Shown: piece by piece, positions 33,415 to 43,564 of the stretch
Layout of the letters: every line of letters begins with the position of its first letter
How positions within the stretch are numbered: position 1 is the stretch's first letter
Assembly: GCA_910587475.1 (NCBI GenBank)
Contig: CAJUMR010000014.1
Location: 1 to 64,000, forward strand
Origin: an uncultured Muribaculaceae bacterium
Lineage (GTDB): Bacteria > Bacteroidota > Bacteroidia > Bacteroidales > Muribaculaceae
Direction of reading: 5' to 3'
Length of the DNA stretch: 64,000 nt
Notes under the pieces: generated by a model
Told to the model about the DNA's origin: nothing
The model's input: the letters and a program-made list of their open reading frames with translations, nothing else
The model's database searches: none
Position numbers and translations under genes: made by a program

Positions 33415-35238
33415 ATGAAACAAAAACTATATATTTGGGCAGCTGCCACGGCGTTGATCTCAATGACAAGCTGCGCAGACTTTCTCGACAAACACAGCAC
33501 CGCCTACGACTCTGATGGTTTTTACAAATCAGAAAGAGGTATGGAGGAAGGTGTGACCGGCATCTACCGCCTCGTACCCTACAATCAGAACTGGGACGTT
33601 CCCCCGACAATGGTTCAGGACATCTACACAGCCTATGGCCTGCAGGAGACTGAAAACACCACTATCGGCGCCGGAGGTGGTCTTACACCCGACCAATCTT
33701 ATGTAAACACATATTGGGCGAACCATTGGAAAATAATCGGACGCGCCAACTCAGTTATCGACGGAGCGTTGACCGACGAAGCTGAAATGACAGCATCATA
33801 TCGCCAGCATCTCTGCGAAGCCAAGGTGCTCCGCGCCTACGCTTACTATAATCTGATGACTACATTCGGCGATATACCCTTCTTCACATCATCTGTCACA
33901 CCTGACCAGTATACCGCAGGCCGAACCGACAAAAAAGTCATCGCCGACTATCTGATCAACGAACTCAACGAAATCGGAGACTCAGAAGCACTCGAATGGA
34001 CCGGAAGCCAGCGCGGACGCGTCGACCGCTCGACCGCCTATGCTCTCGCATCGCGTTTCGCCCTTTTTGCCGGAAGCCTTGACTTCGGCGGCGAAGGTCA
34101 GAAATATTTTCAATTAGCGGCTGATGCTGCCAAGCAGGTGATGGATCACCGCCAGCTCGCTCAGAATTTCGCCGACCTTTTCACCCTCGATGGACAAAAG
34201 AAAGCCGACGTACGCAGCGAAATGCTTTGGGAGCTCGAATACACCCCCGAAGGGACAACGCAAACCAAACACACCCACCGTACACGCTACGGCCACACAT
34301 CGCGCACCGCAGGCGGATCGTCGGTCCGCTTCCCGTCGCAGCTACTCGCCGACACATATGAATGTGCCGACGGTCTGCGCATCGACGAGTCGCCCCTCTA
34401 TGATCCGAAACACCCGACTCAAAAGCGTGATCCCCGTTTCCGTCAAACACTTCTCGCCCACGGCGACACCATGACATACTCAAACAACGGCGGAGCGTCG
34501 GTGCTTAAAGTTGTCATCAATGCCTACGACGCCACAACCCGCATCTATCCCAATCCACGCCGCCCGGGCACATGGGGCAACACCGAAAACATCGACGTGA
34601 CAGGTACAGGCGTGACCTTTGCCACCTACGGATCAGGCTGGCTCTGGAACAAATACAACGAAGACCTTGCCGAAGGCTTCTCTGAAAGCTCGTGCGACAT
34701 CTCCATCATACGTGTCGCCGAAGTATATCTGACCTATGCCGAAGCAATGATCGAGATGGGCAAATTCGATGATTCAAGCACTCTCAGCGCAATCAACGAT
34801 GTGCGCCGCCGCGCCGGACAGCCGTTGCTCAACACCCAGGCCTGTGTCGAAGGCGAATCGCTCAACGGCCTGACCGTTCAGGAAAAATTCCGTCAGCGTG
34901 TGCGCCGCGAACGTAAATGCGAGCTCGCCATGGAAGGCGTCATCTTCACAGATATGCGCCGCTGGCAGATCGGCGATATCTGCAATGAGTTCCCCTCTTA
35001 CGGCAACCCCATCAAAGATATAAGATACGAAGGCCTCGAGGCTACCGACATCCCGAATTTCAGCTATGGTCTCGATCCTCACCGCAGCAATATCAACGAC
35101 GTAGCCCACTACGAGCACTACAAAGACAAACTCCGTGTGCGCGACCGCAACCGTTTCTGGGCTCCGCGTTTCCAATGGTGGCCTATACCACGCGTCGAAC
35201 TCGACCGCGATCCTAACCTCACAAATCCTGACTATTGA
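33415..35238 (+). CDS. SusD/RagB family surface glycan-binding lipoprotein
   Basis: A 607-residue lipoprotein: signal MTSC with Cys20, then ADFLDKHSTAYDSDGFYKSE, the standard SusD start. The helical TPR-type scaffold includes EAKVLRAYAYYNLMTTFGDIPFF and a C-terminal SusD domain with RRERKCELAMEGVIFTDMRRW. It captures glycan and caps the SusC pore. The stop codon overlaps the next start as TGATG. The ligand is not predictable. Confidence 0.95.
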   Translation: MKQKLYIWAAATALISMTSCADFLDKHSTAYDSDGFYKSERGMEEGVTGIYRLVPYNQNWDVPPTMVQDIYTAYGLQETENTTIGAGGGLTPDQSYVNTYWANHWKIIGRANSVIDGALTDEAEMTASYRQHLCEAKVLRAYAYYNLMTTFGDIPFFTSSVTPDQYTAGRTDKKVIADYLINELNEIGDSEALEWTGSQRGRVDRSTAYALASRFALFAGSLDFGGEGQKYFQLAADAAKQVMDHRQLAQNFADLFTLDGQKKADVRSEMLWELEYTPEGTTQTKHTHRTRYGHTSRTAGGSSVRFPSQLLADTYECADGLRIDESPLYDPKHPTQKRDPRFRQTLLAHGDTMTYSNNGGASVLKVVINAYDATTRIYPNPRRPGTWGNTENIDVTGTGVTFATYGSGWLWNKYNEDLAEGFSESSCDISIIRVAEVYLTYAEAMIEMGKFDDSSTLSAINDVRRRAGQPLLNTQACVEGESLNGLTVQEKFRQRVRRERKCELAMEGVIFTDMRRWQIGDICNEFPSYGNPIKDIRYEGLEATDIPNFSYGLDPHRSNINDVAHYEHYKDKLRVRDRNRFWAPRFQWWPIPRVELDRDPNLTNPDY

Positions 35239-37271
35239 TGAAACATCTGATCTATTCAGCAATATTATTGACATTAACAGCCACCGCTGAGGCCCGCACG
35301 GGCGTCAGCGGTGATGCTGCATCTGTCACTCTGGCCAACGATCACGTATCGGCTACATTTGCAGCAGACAAAGCGTTCGACATTCTGTCGCTGAAAACGT
35401 CTGACGGCAAAGAGACTGTCAGCCGCGGCATCAACACCAAGCCATGGACCCTGACCTACCGGGGAGTCCAGGGACAGACGCCGGCGATCGATCCGACCTG
35501 TGCGGTCTATCAAGGCTACCGAACAGAGAAGAACGACACATCGACAACCGTCGTTTTCGTATGGAACACCCGCCTGCTCTATGACGGAAACCACTACCCG
35601 GTCGAAATGAGTGTCACTCTCGGCGACAACTCGCCGCTGCTCGAATGGAACCTCAAGGCTTCGCTCCCTGAAGGGTGGAGCGTCACCGACTTCCAGTTTC
35701 CGACACTGGCGGTCAACGCCCCCGACAGCGCCAAGGTGATCACCCCCGGCGGCTGGGGCAACGAATACAAATACCGCAACGGAGGCCACTATGAGGCCAA
35801 CTACCCGTCGTGGAACGGATCAATGCAGATGATGATGATCGACGACGGAGATGGAGTCTACTTCTACTCTCCGCGCGACTACAATGCCTGTGGCAAACTG
35901 ATGACCATCGACGCCAAGACCGGATCTTCGGTGTTCAACAACAAGGTCGTGGCTTCAGAAGGCTGGAACAACCACAGCGACGGATCGTTTGAAGTGCCCT
36001 GGACAACAGTCACAGGCCGCCACCCCGGCGACTGGAATGCAACGGCTGTCGACTGGTACAGACCCTTTGCTCTCACCACCGAATGGGGCTCGAAAAAACT
36101 CGAGGACCGCAACATACCCGAATGGCTTGTCGAAAAAGACCTCTGGCTGCGCGCCAAGTATCTCGGCGACACAACGGTCGTGGCTGTCAACAAAGCGATC
36201 GACTACTTCGGCGAGGACATAGCGTTCCACTGGTACTTCTGGCACAATCACCCCTACGACTCCCACTACCCTGACTATTTCCCTGCCAATGAGAAATTTG
36301 CTCCGATCATCAAACAGGTGCGCGAGCGCAACTGCCAGGTGATGCCCTACATCAACGGACGTCTATGGGATCCGGCGACCGAAAGCTACGGCCCGCGCAA
36401 CGGCAAGGACGCATCGTGCCGCAGACCCGACGGCAATCTCTACACAGAAATCTACCCGACATCGATCGTGCCCAACACGGTGACATGTCCGGCGTCTCCG
36501 ATATGGCACGACGTGATCATGGAACTCGCTGACCGCATCCAGGATGAACTCGGCACCAATGGCCTCTACATTGACCAGATCGCCGCTGCCGCACCATATC
36601 CCTGCTATGCCGACAACCATAACCACCCCAAGGGAGGCGGCGAATTCTGGTATCACGCTTACCGTGACATGATGGACGATCTGCGCCGCGACCACCTTCG
36701 TCCCGGCAACATCGTCTTCTCGGAAGAGAACGCCGAGTGCTACATTCCGTCGTTCGACATACTCCTGACGGTCAACACTCCCCACAGCCCCGACTGCAAG
36801 ATCGTGCCACTCTATCCGCTGATCTACTCCGACAGGGTGCTGACAACGGCGTTCACCTACTCGCCTTACACCGACGTGCGCAACGGCGACTTCCGCTATG
36901 AAAACATGCAGTGCCTCCTCTACGGCGCGCAACTCGGATGGGTCGATCCGCGTCTGCTCTGGGTCGACGACAAATCGGCCTATGAAGCCCTATTCCTCAA
37001 AAACTTGGTTGAATTCCGCAAGAAGCAACACGACGTGTTTATCGGTGGCCGCTATGTGCGCGAATTTGTGCCGGAAGGCGACAATCCTATCGCCGACGTA
37101 CCGGTGTTCGGCCCCGACTACATGGTCAAAGGCGCCGAATGGATCTCGCCGTCGGGTCAGCGTGTGCTCTACGTAGTCAACAGCGACTCGAAGCCCCACG
37201 AAGTGACACTGCCGACAGGCAAAAAAGTGAAACTCAAGCCTATTTCAGCCGAACGATATAATATCAAATAA
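35238..37271 (+). CDS. DUF6259 putative glycoside hydrolase
   Basis: A 677-residue secreted protein (signal MKHLIYSAILLTLTATAEA; start at the ATG at 35238 in the TGATG overlap, although a TTG lies one codon upstream). The N-terminal beta-sandwich (about 25-290) precedes a TIM-barrel-like domain with HWYFWHNHPYDSHYPDYFP, GLYIDQIAAAAPYPC and VFSEENAECY, and a C-terminal beta domain. This is the arrangement of DUF6259 proteins, which resemble GH families in fold but have no assigned activity to my knowledge. The Asp in YIDQ and the Glu in SEENAE are candidate catalytic residues by analogy with other barrels; this is an inference. Confidence 0.7.
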   Translation: MKHLIYSAILLTLTATAEARTGVSGDAASVTLANDHVSATFAADKAFDILSLKTSDGKETVSRGINTKPWTLTYRGVQGQTPAIDPTCAVYQGYRTEKNDTSTTVVFVWNTRLLYDGNHYPVEMSVTLGDNSPLLEWNLKASLPEGWSVTDFQFPTLAVNAPDSAKVITPGGWGNEYKYRNGGHYEANYPSWNGSMQMMMIDDGDGVYFYSPRDYNACGKLMTIDAKTGSSVFNNKVVASEGWNNHSDGSFEVPWTTVTGRHPGDWNATAVDWYRPFALTTEWGSKKLEDRNIPEWLVEKDLWLRAKYLGDTTVVAVNKAIDYFGEDIAFHWYFWHNHPYDSHYPDYFPANEKFAPIIKQVRERNCQVMPYINGRLWDPATESYGPRNGKDASCRRPDGNLYTEIYPTSIVPNTVTCPASPIWHDVIMELADRIQDELGTNGLYIDQIAAAAPYPCYADNHNHPKGGGEFWYHAYRDMMDDLRRDHLRPGNIVFSEENAECYIPSFDILLTVNTPHSPDCKIVPLYPLIYSDRVLTTAFTYSPYTDVRNGDFRYENMQCLLYGAQLGWVDPRLLWVDDKSAYEALFLKNLVEFRKKQHDVFIGGRYVREFVPEGDNPIADVPVFGPDYMVKGAEWISPSGQRVLYVVNSDSKPHEVTLPTGKKVKLKPISAERYNIK

Positions 37272-37304
37272 TCTTTCAAACACTATACCCCAAAAAAACA
37301 AATT

Positions 37305-38690
37305 ATGAAAAAACAATTACTCTTAGCTTCAGCAGCACTCCTTAGCGTGGCATCGGTTGCCACCGCTCAGAATCCTGATGATGCGACCCACTCTACCAAC
37401 CTTACACTCGATTGGTACGGCGTACCGACAGGCAACGCAGCAAATGCATCCAGCGGCCGCTCCGGCATCGGTGTAAACGGCAAATTTTACGTTGCGATCA
37501 ACAATACCGGCGTGGCTGTATTCAACAAAGACGGCCAGATCAAGATGATCGACAACCCGACAACATGGGTATCGATCAACTGTGACGACGCAGGCAACGT
37601 CTACTTCCGTAACGACAAGGGCGGTTGGGCCGGTCCTGAAGGTGCTGGATGGTATCTGAGCGACAACGCACAATTCTGCGTAATAGACTCGAAAACAGAT
37701 GAAATCGTCCGTAGCAACGTTCCGATGACAGGCGGTGTAAAATGCCGCTTCGACGCACTCCCCCACGTTCTCGGTGACATGCTCAACGACTTTGTTGAGA
37801 TCACAGTGACAGCCAATGCAACAGGAAACATCGGCTTCGAATTCATGTACAGCCAACTCGAACAGCAGGACTTTGTCGGAAAATTTGACATCGCGGCTTC
37901 ACTCAAGCAAGGCGGCTTCCCTGCTCCCGCAAACGTGGTGCAAACGCTCGGCATGGCTCAGCTTTACGCTCCCGACGGCGACGGCATAGCTCAGAAAATG
38001 GCCGTTCTTTCAAACAATCAGGTCGATGTGACAGCATCGAGCGTCGGCTGGGGTAATAACGTAGCACAATATGTGTGGGACGACGAAGCCGAAGGCTACA
38101 AATTCAACGAAAAATGGTTTGTGACTCCCAACCACAGCTCAATCGGCGGCTTCTGCATGTTTGACTACAACGGCAAGAGCTACATCGTCTATCCTGCCGG
38201 CATGACAGCCGACGGCTTCCCCGGCGGCGACGGCTTCTTCGTCATGGAAGAAGAGCTTGTCGACACTCCTAAAAACAAAACCAGAGAAGAAGATGCCGAC
38301 GCTTGGTCAGACGATCTCCACAAAGCCGTGGCCTACAAATACACGACTGAAGGCATCGTAACAGGCAACAACTACCGTGGCATCAACGTTGAACCGATAG
38401 AAGGCGAAGACGGCAAGTTCAAAATCTACTTCTACAACCCCGCAAAATCAATGCAGGTATGGACTCTCGACCTGACCGGATCGGCAGGCATCGATGACAT
38501 CATAGCCGACAACGGCGAAGCCAAGATCTTCGGCGGAGCAGGTGCTGTGATCGTCGACGGCGCAGAAAAAGCTCAGGTTTATGACCTCGCAGGCCGCATG
38601 GTGGCACAGGGCATCGGCTCTATCGCTGTCGAATCAGGCGTCTACGTAGTTAAAGCAGGCAAAACAACAGCCAAAGTAATCGTAAAATAA
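37305..38690 (+). CDS. Unrecognised secreted protein with T9SS-type tail
   Basis: A 461-residue protein with a signal peptide (LLASAALLSVASVATAQ). The body (TNLTLDWYGVPTG, FYVAINNTGVAVFNKDGQIK, SINCDDAGNVYFRNDKGGW) has repeated strand-turn units suggesting a beta-propeller. The last 70 residues (GIDDIIADNGEAKIFGG, VYDLAGRMVAQG, GVYVVKAGKTTAKVIVK) form a T9SS type A-like tail. No catalytic motif is recognised. It may be a surface glycan-binding protein of the PUL. Confidence 0.6.
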   Translation: MKKQLLLASAALLSVASVATAQNPDDATHSTNLTLDWYGVPTGNAANASSGRSGIGVNGKFYVAINNTGVAVFNKDGQIKMIDNPTTWVSINCDDAGNVYFRNDKGGWAGPEGAGWYLSDNAQFCVIDSKTDEIVRSNVPMTGGVKCRFDALPHVLGDMLNDFVEITVTANATGNIGFEFMYSQLEQQDFVGKFDIAASLKQGGFPAPANVVQTLGMAQLYAPDGDGIAQKMAVLSNNQVDVTASSVGWGNNVAQYVWDDEAEGYKFNEKWFVTPNHSSIGGFCMFDYNGKSYIVYPAGMTADGFPGGDGFFVMEEELVDTPKNKTREEDADAWSDDLHKAVAYKYTTEGIVTGNNYRGINVEPIEGEDGKFKIYFYNPAKSMQVWTLDLTGSAGIDDIIADNGEAKIFGGAGAVIVDGAEKAQVYDLAGRMVAQGIGSIAVESGVYVVKAGKTTAKVIVK

Positions 38691-38710
38691 CAACTCCTAT
38701 CAGCTATTTA

Positions 38711-38742
38711 TGTAGGGACACGGCTGCGGCTGTGTCCCTACA
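38711..38742 (+). repeat. Intra-PUL hairpin
   Basis: Perfect 11-bp arms TGTAGGGACAC and GTGTCCCTACA around a 10-base loop, in the 81-base gap before the GH3 gene. No T-run follows, so it looks more like an intergenic repeat or mRNA-processing structure than a terminator. Confidence 0.6.
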
Positions 38743-38771
38743 CAAATATTACATCTCCAAAAAACGATCTC

Positions 38772-41700
38772 ATGAAACGACTGCACATTTCTATATCAGC
38801 TTTGTTTGTCGCCCTGACGATGGCGGCCGTCCAACCTATCAGCCCCGGCAATGTCGACAAAACGATTGCCCGACTCACCCTCGAGCAGAAGGCCCGGTTG
38901 CTTGTTGGAGTCGGCGGTTGTGAATCAGAGATCAGCCACTACACCCCCGGTGCCGCAGGATGGACCTACGAGATCGCCGAACTCGGCATCCCCTCGATCA
39001 ATCTCGCCGACGGTCCTGTCGGCCTGCGCATCAACCCGACACCATGGCAGGAAAATGTAGTCAGCTACGACGACGACGGTCTGCCCGTGGCATCAAGCTA
39101 CAGCGACAACAACGCTCAAGCCAGCGATCCGTCGTTCTGCACTGCCTTCCCGTCGACCACCGCTCTCGCCGCGACATGGAACCGCGACATGGCACGCCTC
39201 CAAGGCGAAATCATGGGCGATGAAGCCCGCGCCTACGGAGTCGACGTAGTGCTGTCGCCGGGTGTCAACATCATGCGCAATCCGCTGTGCGGACGCAACT
39301 TCGAGTACTACTCCGAAGACCCATTACTGACGGGCGCCCTTGCGTCAGAATTAATCAAGGGCATACAGTCGCAAGGCATCGGCACAAGCCTCAAACATCT
39401 GATTGCCAACAATCAGCAGACAGGTAAGAAAGTCAACGATGCCCGCATGACCCGACGCGCCCTGCGCGAGATCTATGCCCGCCCGTTCGAAATCGTGGTC
39501 AAGGATGCCAAACCCTGGACCGTCATGGGATCATACAACAAGATCGGCGGCGAATTCACCCAGACCAACCGTGAACTGATGGTCACGCTGCTCCGCGACG
39601 AATGGGGCTTCGACGGCCTCACCCTTACCGACTGGACCGTATGGCGCCCGGCCGACGGCCTGCTCAACGCCCGCTGTCCGCTGATCATGCCCGGCAACGA
39701 GGACCGTGTGCAGGAGATCATCAAAGCTGTCAACGACGGCAAGGTCAGCGAAAAGACTCTTGACGCTTGTGTCCGCGATCTTCTGATGCTCGTGGCCAAG
39801 TCAATATCTGCCAAAGGATGGTCAAAATCAACACCCGATCTCGCATCCCACGCCGTAGCCTCGCGGCAGATCGCCGACGAAAGCATGGTACTGCTCAAAA
39901 ACGAAAATGCCACACTGCCATTGCCGGCAGGCTCGAAAGTCGCACTTTTCGGCACTGCTGCCTACAAATCAATTGCCGGTGGCACCGGATCATCCAATGT
40001 CAACAAAGCGGCCATCGTCGACATCGACCGCGGCCTCGAGAACGCCGGATATGCCGTTGACTGCAAACTCGCCGATGTCTACCGCCACTATATCGCCGCC
40101 CAGGAAGCGGTGCTCGACAACTTCACCGATTGCCCCGACTGGATGAAAATATCGTATAACCGCATTGTCGTGCCTGAAATGGCTCTGGGCAGTGCTTCGT
40201 CGCTCGTCAGAGACCAAGCCAAGACCAACGACGCCGCGATCGTGGTCATCGGCCGCAAATCAGGCGAGACTTCCGACCGGTCTCTCGACGGAGACTACAA
40301 TCTGTCGGCCACAGAGGTCGCAATGCTCCGCCGGGTCAGCGACGACTTCCACGCTGCCGGCAAACCTGTGATCGTGGTGCTTGACGCCTGCGGCGCGATG
40401 GAGATCGCATCATGGCGCAACATGGCCGACGCGATAGTCATGGCCTGGTTCCCGGGCCAGGAGTGCGGCGACGCTGTCGCCGACATTATTTCTGGCAAAG
40501 CCAACCCTTCGGGACGTCTGCCGATGACCCTGCCGATGGCTTATGACCACAACCCGTCGTCGCGCAACTGGCCTTATCTCGGCCAACAAGGCGGACGCAA
40601 CATCGACTATACCGAATATCAAGAGGACATATGGGTCGGCTACCGCTATTTCGACGCTTGCGGTCTCGAAGTGGCCTACCCGTTCGGCTACGGCCTCAGC
40701 TACACCACTTTTGACTACTCCGACTTGACAGCGCGCCGCCGCGGCGACCGCACAGAGTTCAGCTTCACGGTGACAAATACCGGCGACCGTGCCGGAAAAG
40801 AAGTGGCGGCCGTCTATATTTCAGCCCCCGCCGGAGGAAAGATGCTGAAACCCGTCGCCGAACTGCGCGGCTTCGACAAAACACGCCTGCTGCAACCCGA
40901 CGAAAGCCAGAAGATGACGATCTCGGTCAGCGACGCCGATCTCGCGTCCTTCGACGAGAACGCATCGGCATGGGTGACCGACGCCGGAACCTACACCGCT
41001 CACATCGGCGGACATCCCGGAGACTACCGCGCTGAAACATCGTTCAAAGTCAACAAAACCAAAACCCGCAAGGTCAACGATATTCTCGCTCCCGTAAAAC
41101 CGGTGAAGACCATCAACCCCTACGAAGAACATAAGCAAAAATACACCTGGCACGATGCCTCGCAGTTCAAGATCCTCGGCCGCGTATATCCCGACTCTCT
41201 GCCGATCTATAGCCGCATACCGGCTTTCCGCAAGGATGTCACACGCTACGAAGTCTATGAACTCGGCCAGCATTCGGCCGGCATAACAGTCCGTTTCCGC
41301 AGCGATTCGCCTGACATAATCCTGAAATGGAACACCGTTTTCAACAATCACATGACCCACATGGCTGACATCGGCACACGTGGACTCGACCTCTACACTC
41401 TCACCGACGAAGGACGCTGGCGCTATATCGGACCGGGACGCCCCATGGGCAACCCGACCTATTGGACCGCGACCGCAAACATGGAACCGAAGATGCGCGA
41501 ATACATGATCCATCTGTCGCTCTATGATCAGGTCGACAAGATCGAGATCGGCATCGACGAGGGATACACGATCGAGAATCCTGTGGTCGAATCGCCACGC
41601 CGCAGCCATCCGGTCGTCATCTACGGCACTTCGCTCGCTCACGGTGCCACGGCATCGCGTCCGGGAATGGCCGCTTCAAACATCCTGCAGCGAGAGCTCG

Positions 41701-42164
41701 ACTGCGAATTCATAAATCTCGGGTTCAGCGCCAACGGACGTCTCGACTACGAGATCGCTGAAATGATGGCCGAGGTCGATGCCGCTGCTTACATCATGGA
41801 CAATATCCCCAACTCGAGCGTCGAGGAGATATACGAAAAGACCGAACCATTCGTTAAAATACTGCGTGACCGCCGCCCCGACGTGCCGATCATCTTCATC
41901 GAAGACCCGAAATTCCCCGGAATTCCGATCAACAAGAAGATTACCGCCGAAGTCGAGAACAAGAACAACGCTATCCGCGAAGTCTATGCCCGACTTACAG
42001 CCAACGGCCTCGACAACACATACTATGTCGAGCAGATAAACCTGCAACCCGAGGACGGCGACGCCACTTCTGACGAGTACCATTACACCGATATCGGCTT
42101 CCGCAAATACTGCGACACACTGTTGCCGATACTACGTGAAATATTAAACAAAGCCTCAAAATAA
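38772..42164 (+). CDS. GH3 beta-glycosidase fused to SGNH hydrolase
   Basis: A 1130-residue secreted bimodular enzyme. The GH3 part (about 28-745) has LKHLIANNQQ (Lys208-His209), the nucleophile Asp287 in LTLTDWTVW, the C-terminal alpha/beta domain (NATLPLPAGSKVALFG onward) and a fibronectin III-like end (VTNTGDRAGKEVAAVYIS). The second part (about 800-1130) holds a GxDLY module (GLDLY at 871-875) and an SGNH/GDSL lipase-type esterase with YGTSLAHGA (Ser954), INLGFSANG and DEYH (Asp1101, His1104) as the triad. The protein would both remove a terminal sugar and deacylate the glycan, which suggests an acetylated or otherwise esterified substrate. Confidence 0.88.
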   Translation: MKRLHISISALFVALTMAAVQPISPGNVDKTIARLTLEQKARLLVGVGGCESEISHYTPGAAGWTYEIAELGIPSINLADGPVGLRINPTPWQENVVSYDDDGLPVASSYSDNNAQASDPSFCTAFPSTTALAATWNRDMARLQGEIMGDEARAYGVDVVLSPGVNIMRNPLCGRNFEYYSEDPLLTGALASELIKGIQSQGIGTSLKHLIANNQQTGKKVNDARMTRRALREIYARPFEIVVKDAKPWTVMGSYNKIGGEFTQTNRELMVTLLRDEWGFDGLTLTDWTVWRPADGLLNARCPLIMPGNEDRVQEIIKAVNDGKVSEKTLDACVRDLLMLVAKSISAKGWSKSTPDLASHAVASRQIADESMVLLKNENATLPLPAGSKVALFGTAAYKSIAGGTGSSNVNKAAIVDIDRGLENAGYAVDCKLADVYRHYIAAQEAVLDNFTDCPDWMKISYNRIVVPEMALGSASSLVRDQAKTNDAAIVVIGRKSGETSDRSLDGDYNLSATEVAMLRRVSDDFHAAGKPVIVVLDACGAMEIASWRNMADAIVMAWFPGQECGDAVADIISGKANPSGRLPMTLPMAYDHNPSSRNWPYLGQQGGRNIDYTEYQEDIWVGYRYFDACGLEVAYPFGYGLSYTTFDYSDLTARRRGDRTEFSFTVTNTGDRAGKEVAAVYISAPAGGKMLKPVAELRGFDKTRLLQPDESQKMTISVSDADLASFDENASAWVTDAGTYTAHIGGHPGDYRAETSFKVNKTKTRKVNDILAPVKPVKTINPYEEHKQKYTWHDASQFKILGRVYPDSLPIYSRIPAFRKDVTRYEVYELGQHSAGITVRFRSDSPDIILKWNTVFNNHMTHMADIGTRGLDLYTLTDEGRWRYIGPGRPMGNPTYWTATANMEPKMREYMIHLSLYDQVDKIEIGIDEGYTIENPVVESPRRSHPVVIYGTSLAHGATASRPGMAASNILQRELDCEFINLGFSANGRLDYEIAEMMAEVDAAAYIMDNIPNSSVEEIYEKTEPFVKILRDRRPDVPIIFIEDPKFPGIPINKKITAEVENKNNAIREVYARLTANGLDNTYYVEQINLQPEDGDATSDEYHYTDIGFRKYCDTLLPILREILNKASK

Positions 42165-42175
42165 ATGATCATAAC

Positions 42176-43501
42176 ATGTCATTATTAAAAAACCTAATCA
42201 CAAGTGCTGCTGTCGCAGTTGTCGCCACGGTCAACTGCCATGCCGATGAAAATGTCAACAAATATGCCTCTGATCCCGACATCTCGGATCTGGCGTTGAT
42301 CTATGCCGGCAACTCCAACCGCCCGGCATGGACAAAAGAGCATCTCGAACCCTATGTGACCCACCGCTACGCCGATGGCCATGAGGATTGGCTGTTCGAC
42401 GGCTTCCTCTTCCTCGAATTCTCGAAAGGCGACATTGCCTTCCAGAATGGCATGAAGCTCACTCCGGCTACCCAGAGCGACTGGAAGTGGCTGCTCGACG
42501 AATACTTCGCTCCCGGTGTAAAACTGCATGCCCTCGACGAAATAATCGCCGACAAAAAGGCAACACTCGGCGACGCTCCGCTGCGCCATAAAGTGGTGAT
42601 CACATGCTGTGCGCCGACCAAACTGGCCTCAGGCAACTGGTCGAGATCTGTGTGGGGAACGGTCAATGGCAAGGATCTCAGAATGATGCAGACGTCTGAC
42701 CGCGTGGAGGCCGTAAAATGGTATATCGACGAAATACTGGCGCGTTGGGATGAAGCCGGCTTTGAGAATATCGATCTCGAAGGCGTCTACTGGATCGAGG
42801 AAGGTCTCTACACCAACGGAGAAATCATACCGCAGATCAACGAATATATCCACTCCAAAGGCCTGCGGTCATACTGGATCCCCTATTACCGCGACAACAA
42901 GGTGTTCTGGTCGCAGTGGGACGACACCTATGGTTTCGACATGGTCTATCTGCAGCCCAACTATGCGTTCTACACCTCCGACGGCGGATTGTATCCCTAC
43001 TCCTTGCTTGAAGAGACCTGCGATGCAGCCAAAGCCTATGGCACCGGACTCGAACTTGAATTCGAGACACAAGGCAAGAGCAATGCCTTGCATGAGGTCA
43101 ACGAGACTCTCCACAGCCACATCAACGACTACATGGATGTGTTTGAAAAGAAAGGTGTGTTTGCTGAAGCAGGCGTAGCATATTATTCGGGCACTCAAGG
43201 CATGATCCACATGGCCCAGAGCAACGATTCGGTCAATCACGCGACTATGGACCGTCTCGCACGCTATGTCGCCGACCGTCAGAAAGTCCGCGCAGACCAT
43301 GCCGGCATCAATGACGTGACCGCCGACGGCGACACCATCGCCGTGGCCGGAGACCACTCGATCAGCCTCAGCCAAGGCGCAAGCTGCCACGACATCTCGG
43401 GCCGTCTGCTCCACAGCGGCAGCGGAACATTTGAATGTCCGTCAGGCATCTATATCGTATCGGACAATCACGGACGCTCGATGAAGCTTTTCGTGAAGTG
43501 A
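42176..43501 (+). CDS. DUF4855 protein 1, with T9SS-type tail
   Basis: A 441-residue secreted protein of the DUF4855 family. After a signal (MSLLKNLITSAAVAVVATVNC) come DLALIYAGNSNRPAWTKE, PYVTHRYADG and WLFDGFLFLEF, the shared core of the three tandem copies. Conserved acids are Glu208-Glu209 in GVYWIEEG and Glu293/Glu295 in LELEFE. The other two copies end at the catalytic-like domain, but this one adds about 70 residues with CHDISGRLLHSG and GIYIVSDNHGRSMKLFVK, a T9SS-like tail. The activity is unknown; a glycosidase-type barrel is inferred. It lies 11 bases after the GH3-SGNH gene. Confidence 0.75.
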   Translation: MSLLKNLITSAAVAVVATVNCHADENVNKYASDPDISDLALIYAGNSNRPAWTKEHLEPYVTHRYADGHEDWLFDGFLFLEFSKGDIAFQNGMKLTPATQSDWKWLLDEYFAPGVKLHALDEIIADKKATLGDAPLRHKVVITCCAPTKLASGNWSRSVWGTVNGKDLRMMQTSDRVEAVKWYIDEILARWDEAGFENIDLEGVYWIEEGLYTNGEIIPQINEYIHSKGLRSYWIPYYRDNKVFWSQWDDTYGFDMVYLQPNYAFYTSDGGLYPYSLLEETCDAAKAYGTGLELEFETQGKSNALHEVNETLHSHINDYMDVFEKKGVFAEAGVAYYSGTQGMIHMAQSNDSVNHATMDRLARYVADRQKVRADHAGINDVTADGDTIAVAGDHSISLSQGASCHDISGRLLHSGSGTFECPSGIYIVSDNHGRSMKLFVK

Positions 43502-43564
43502 CCGGTCAGATCCGACACTACATACTACCAATCATAATCCAAATCGTACAATTTCTCACATTTC

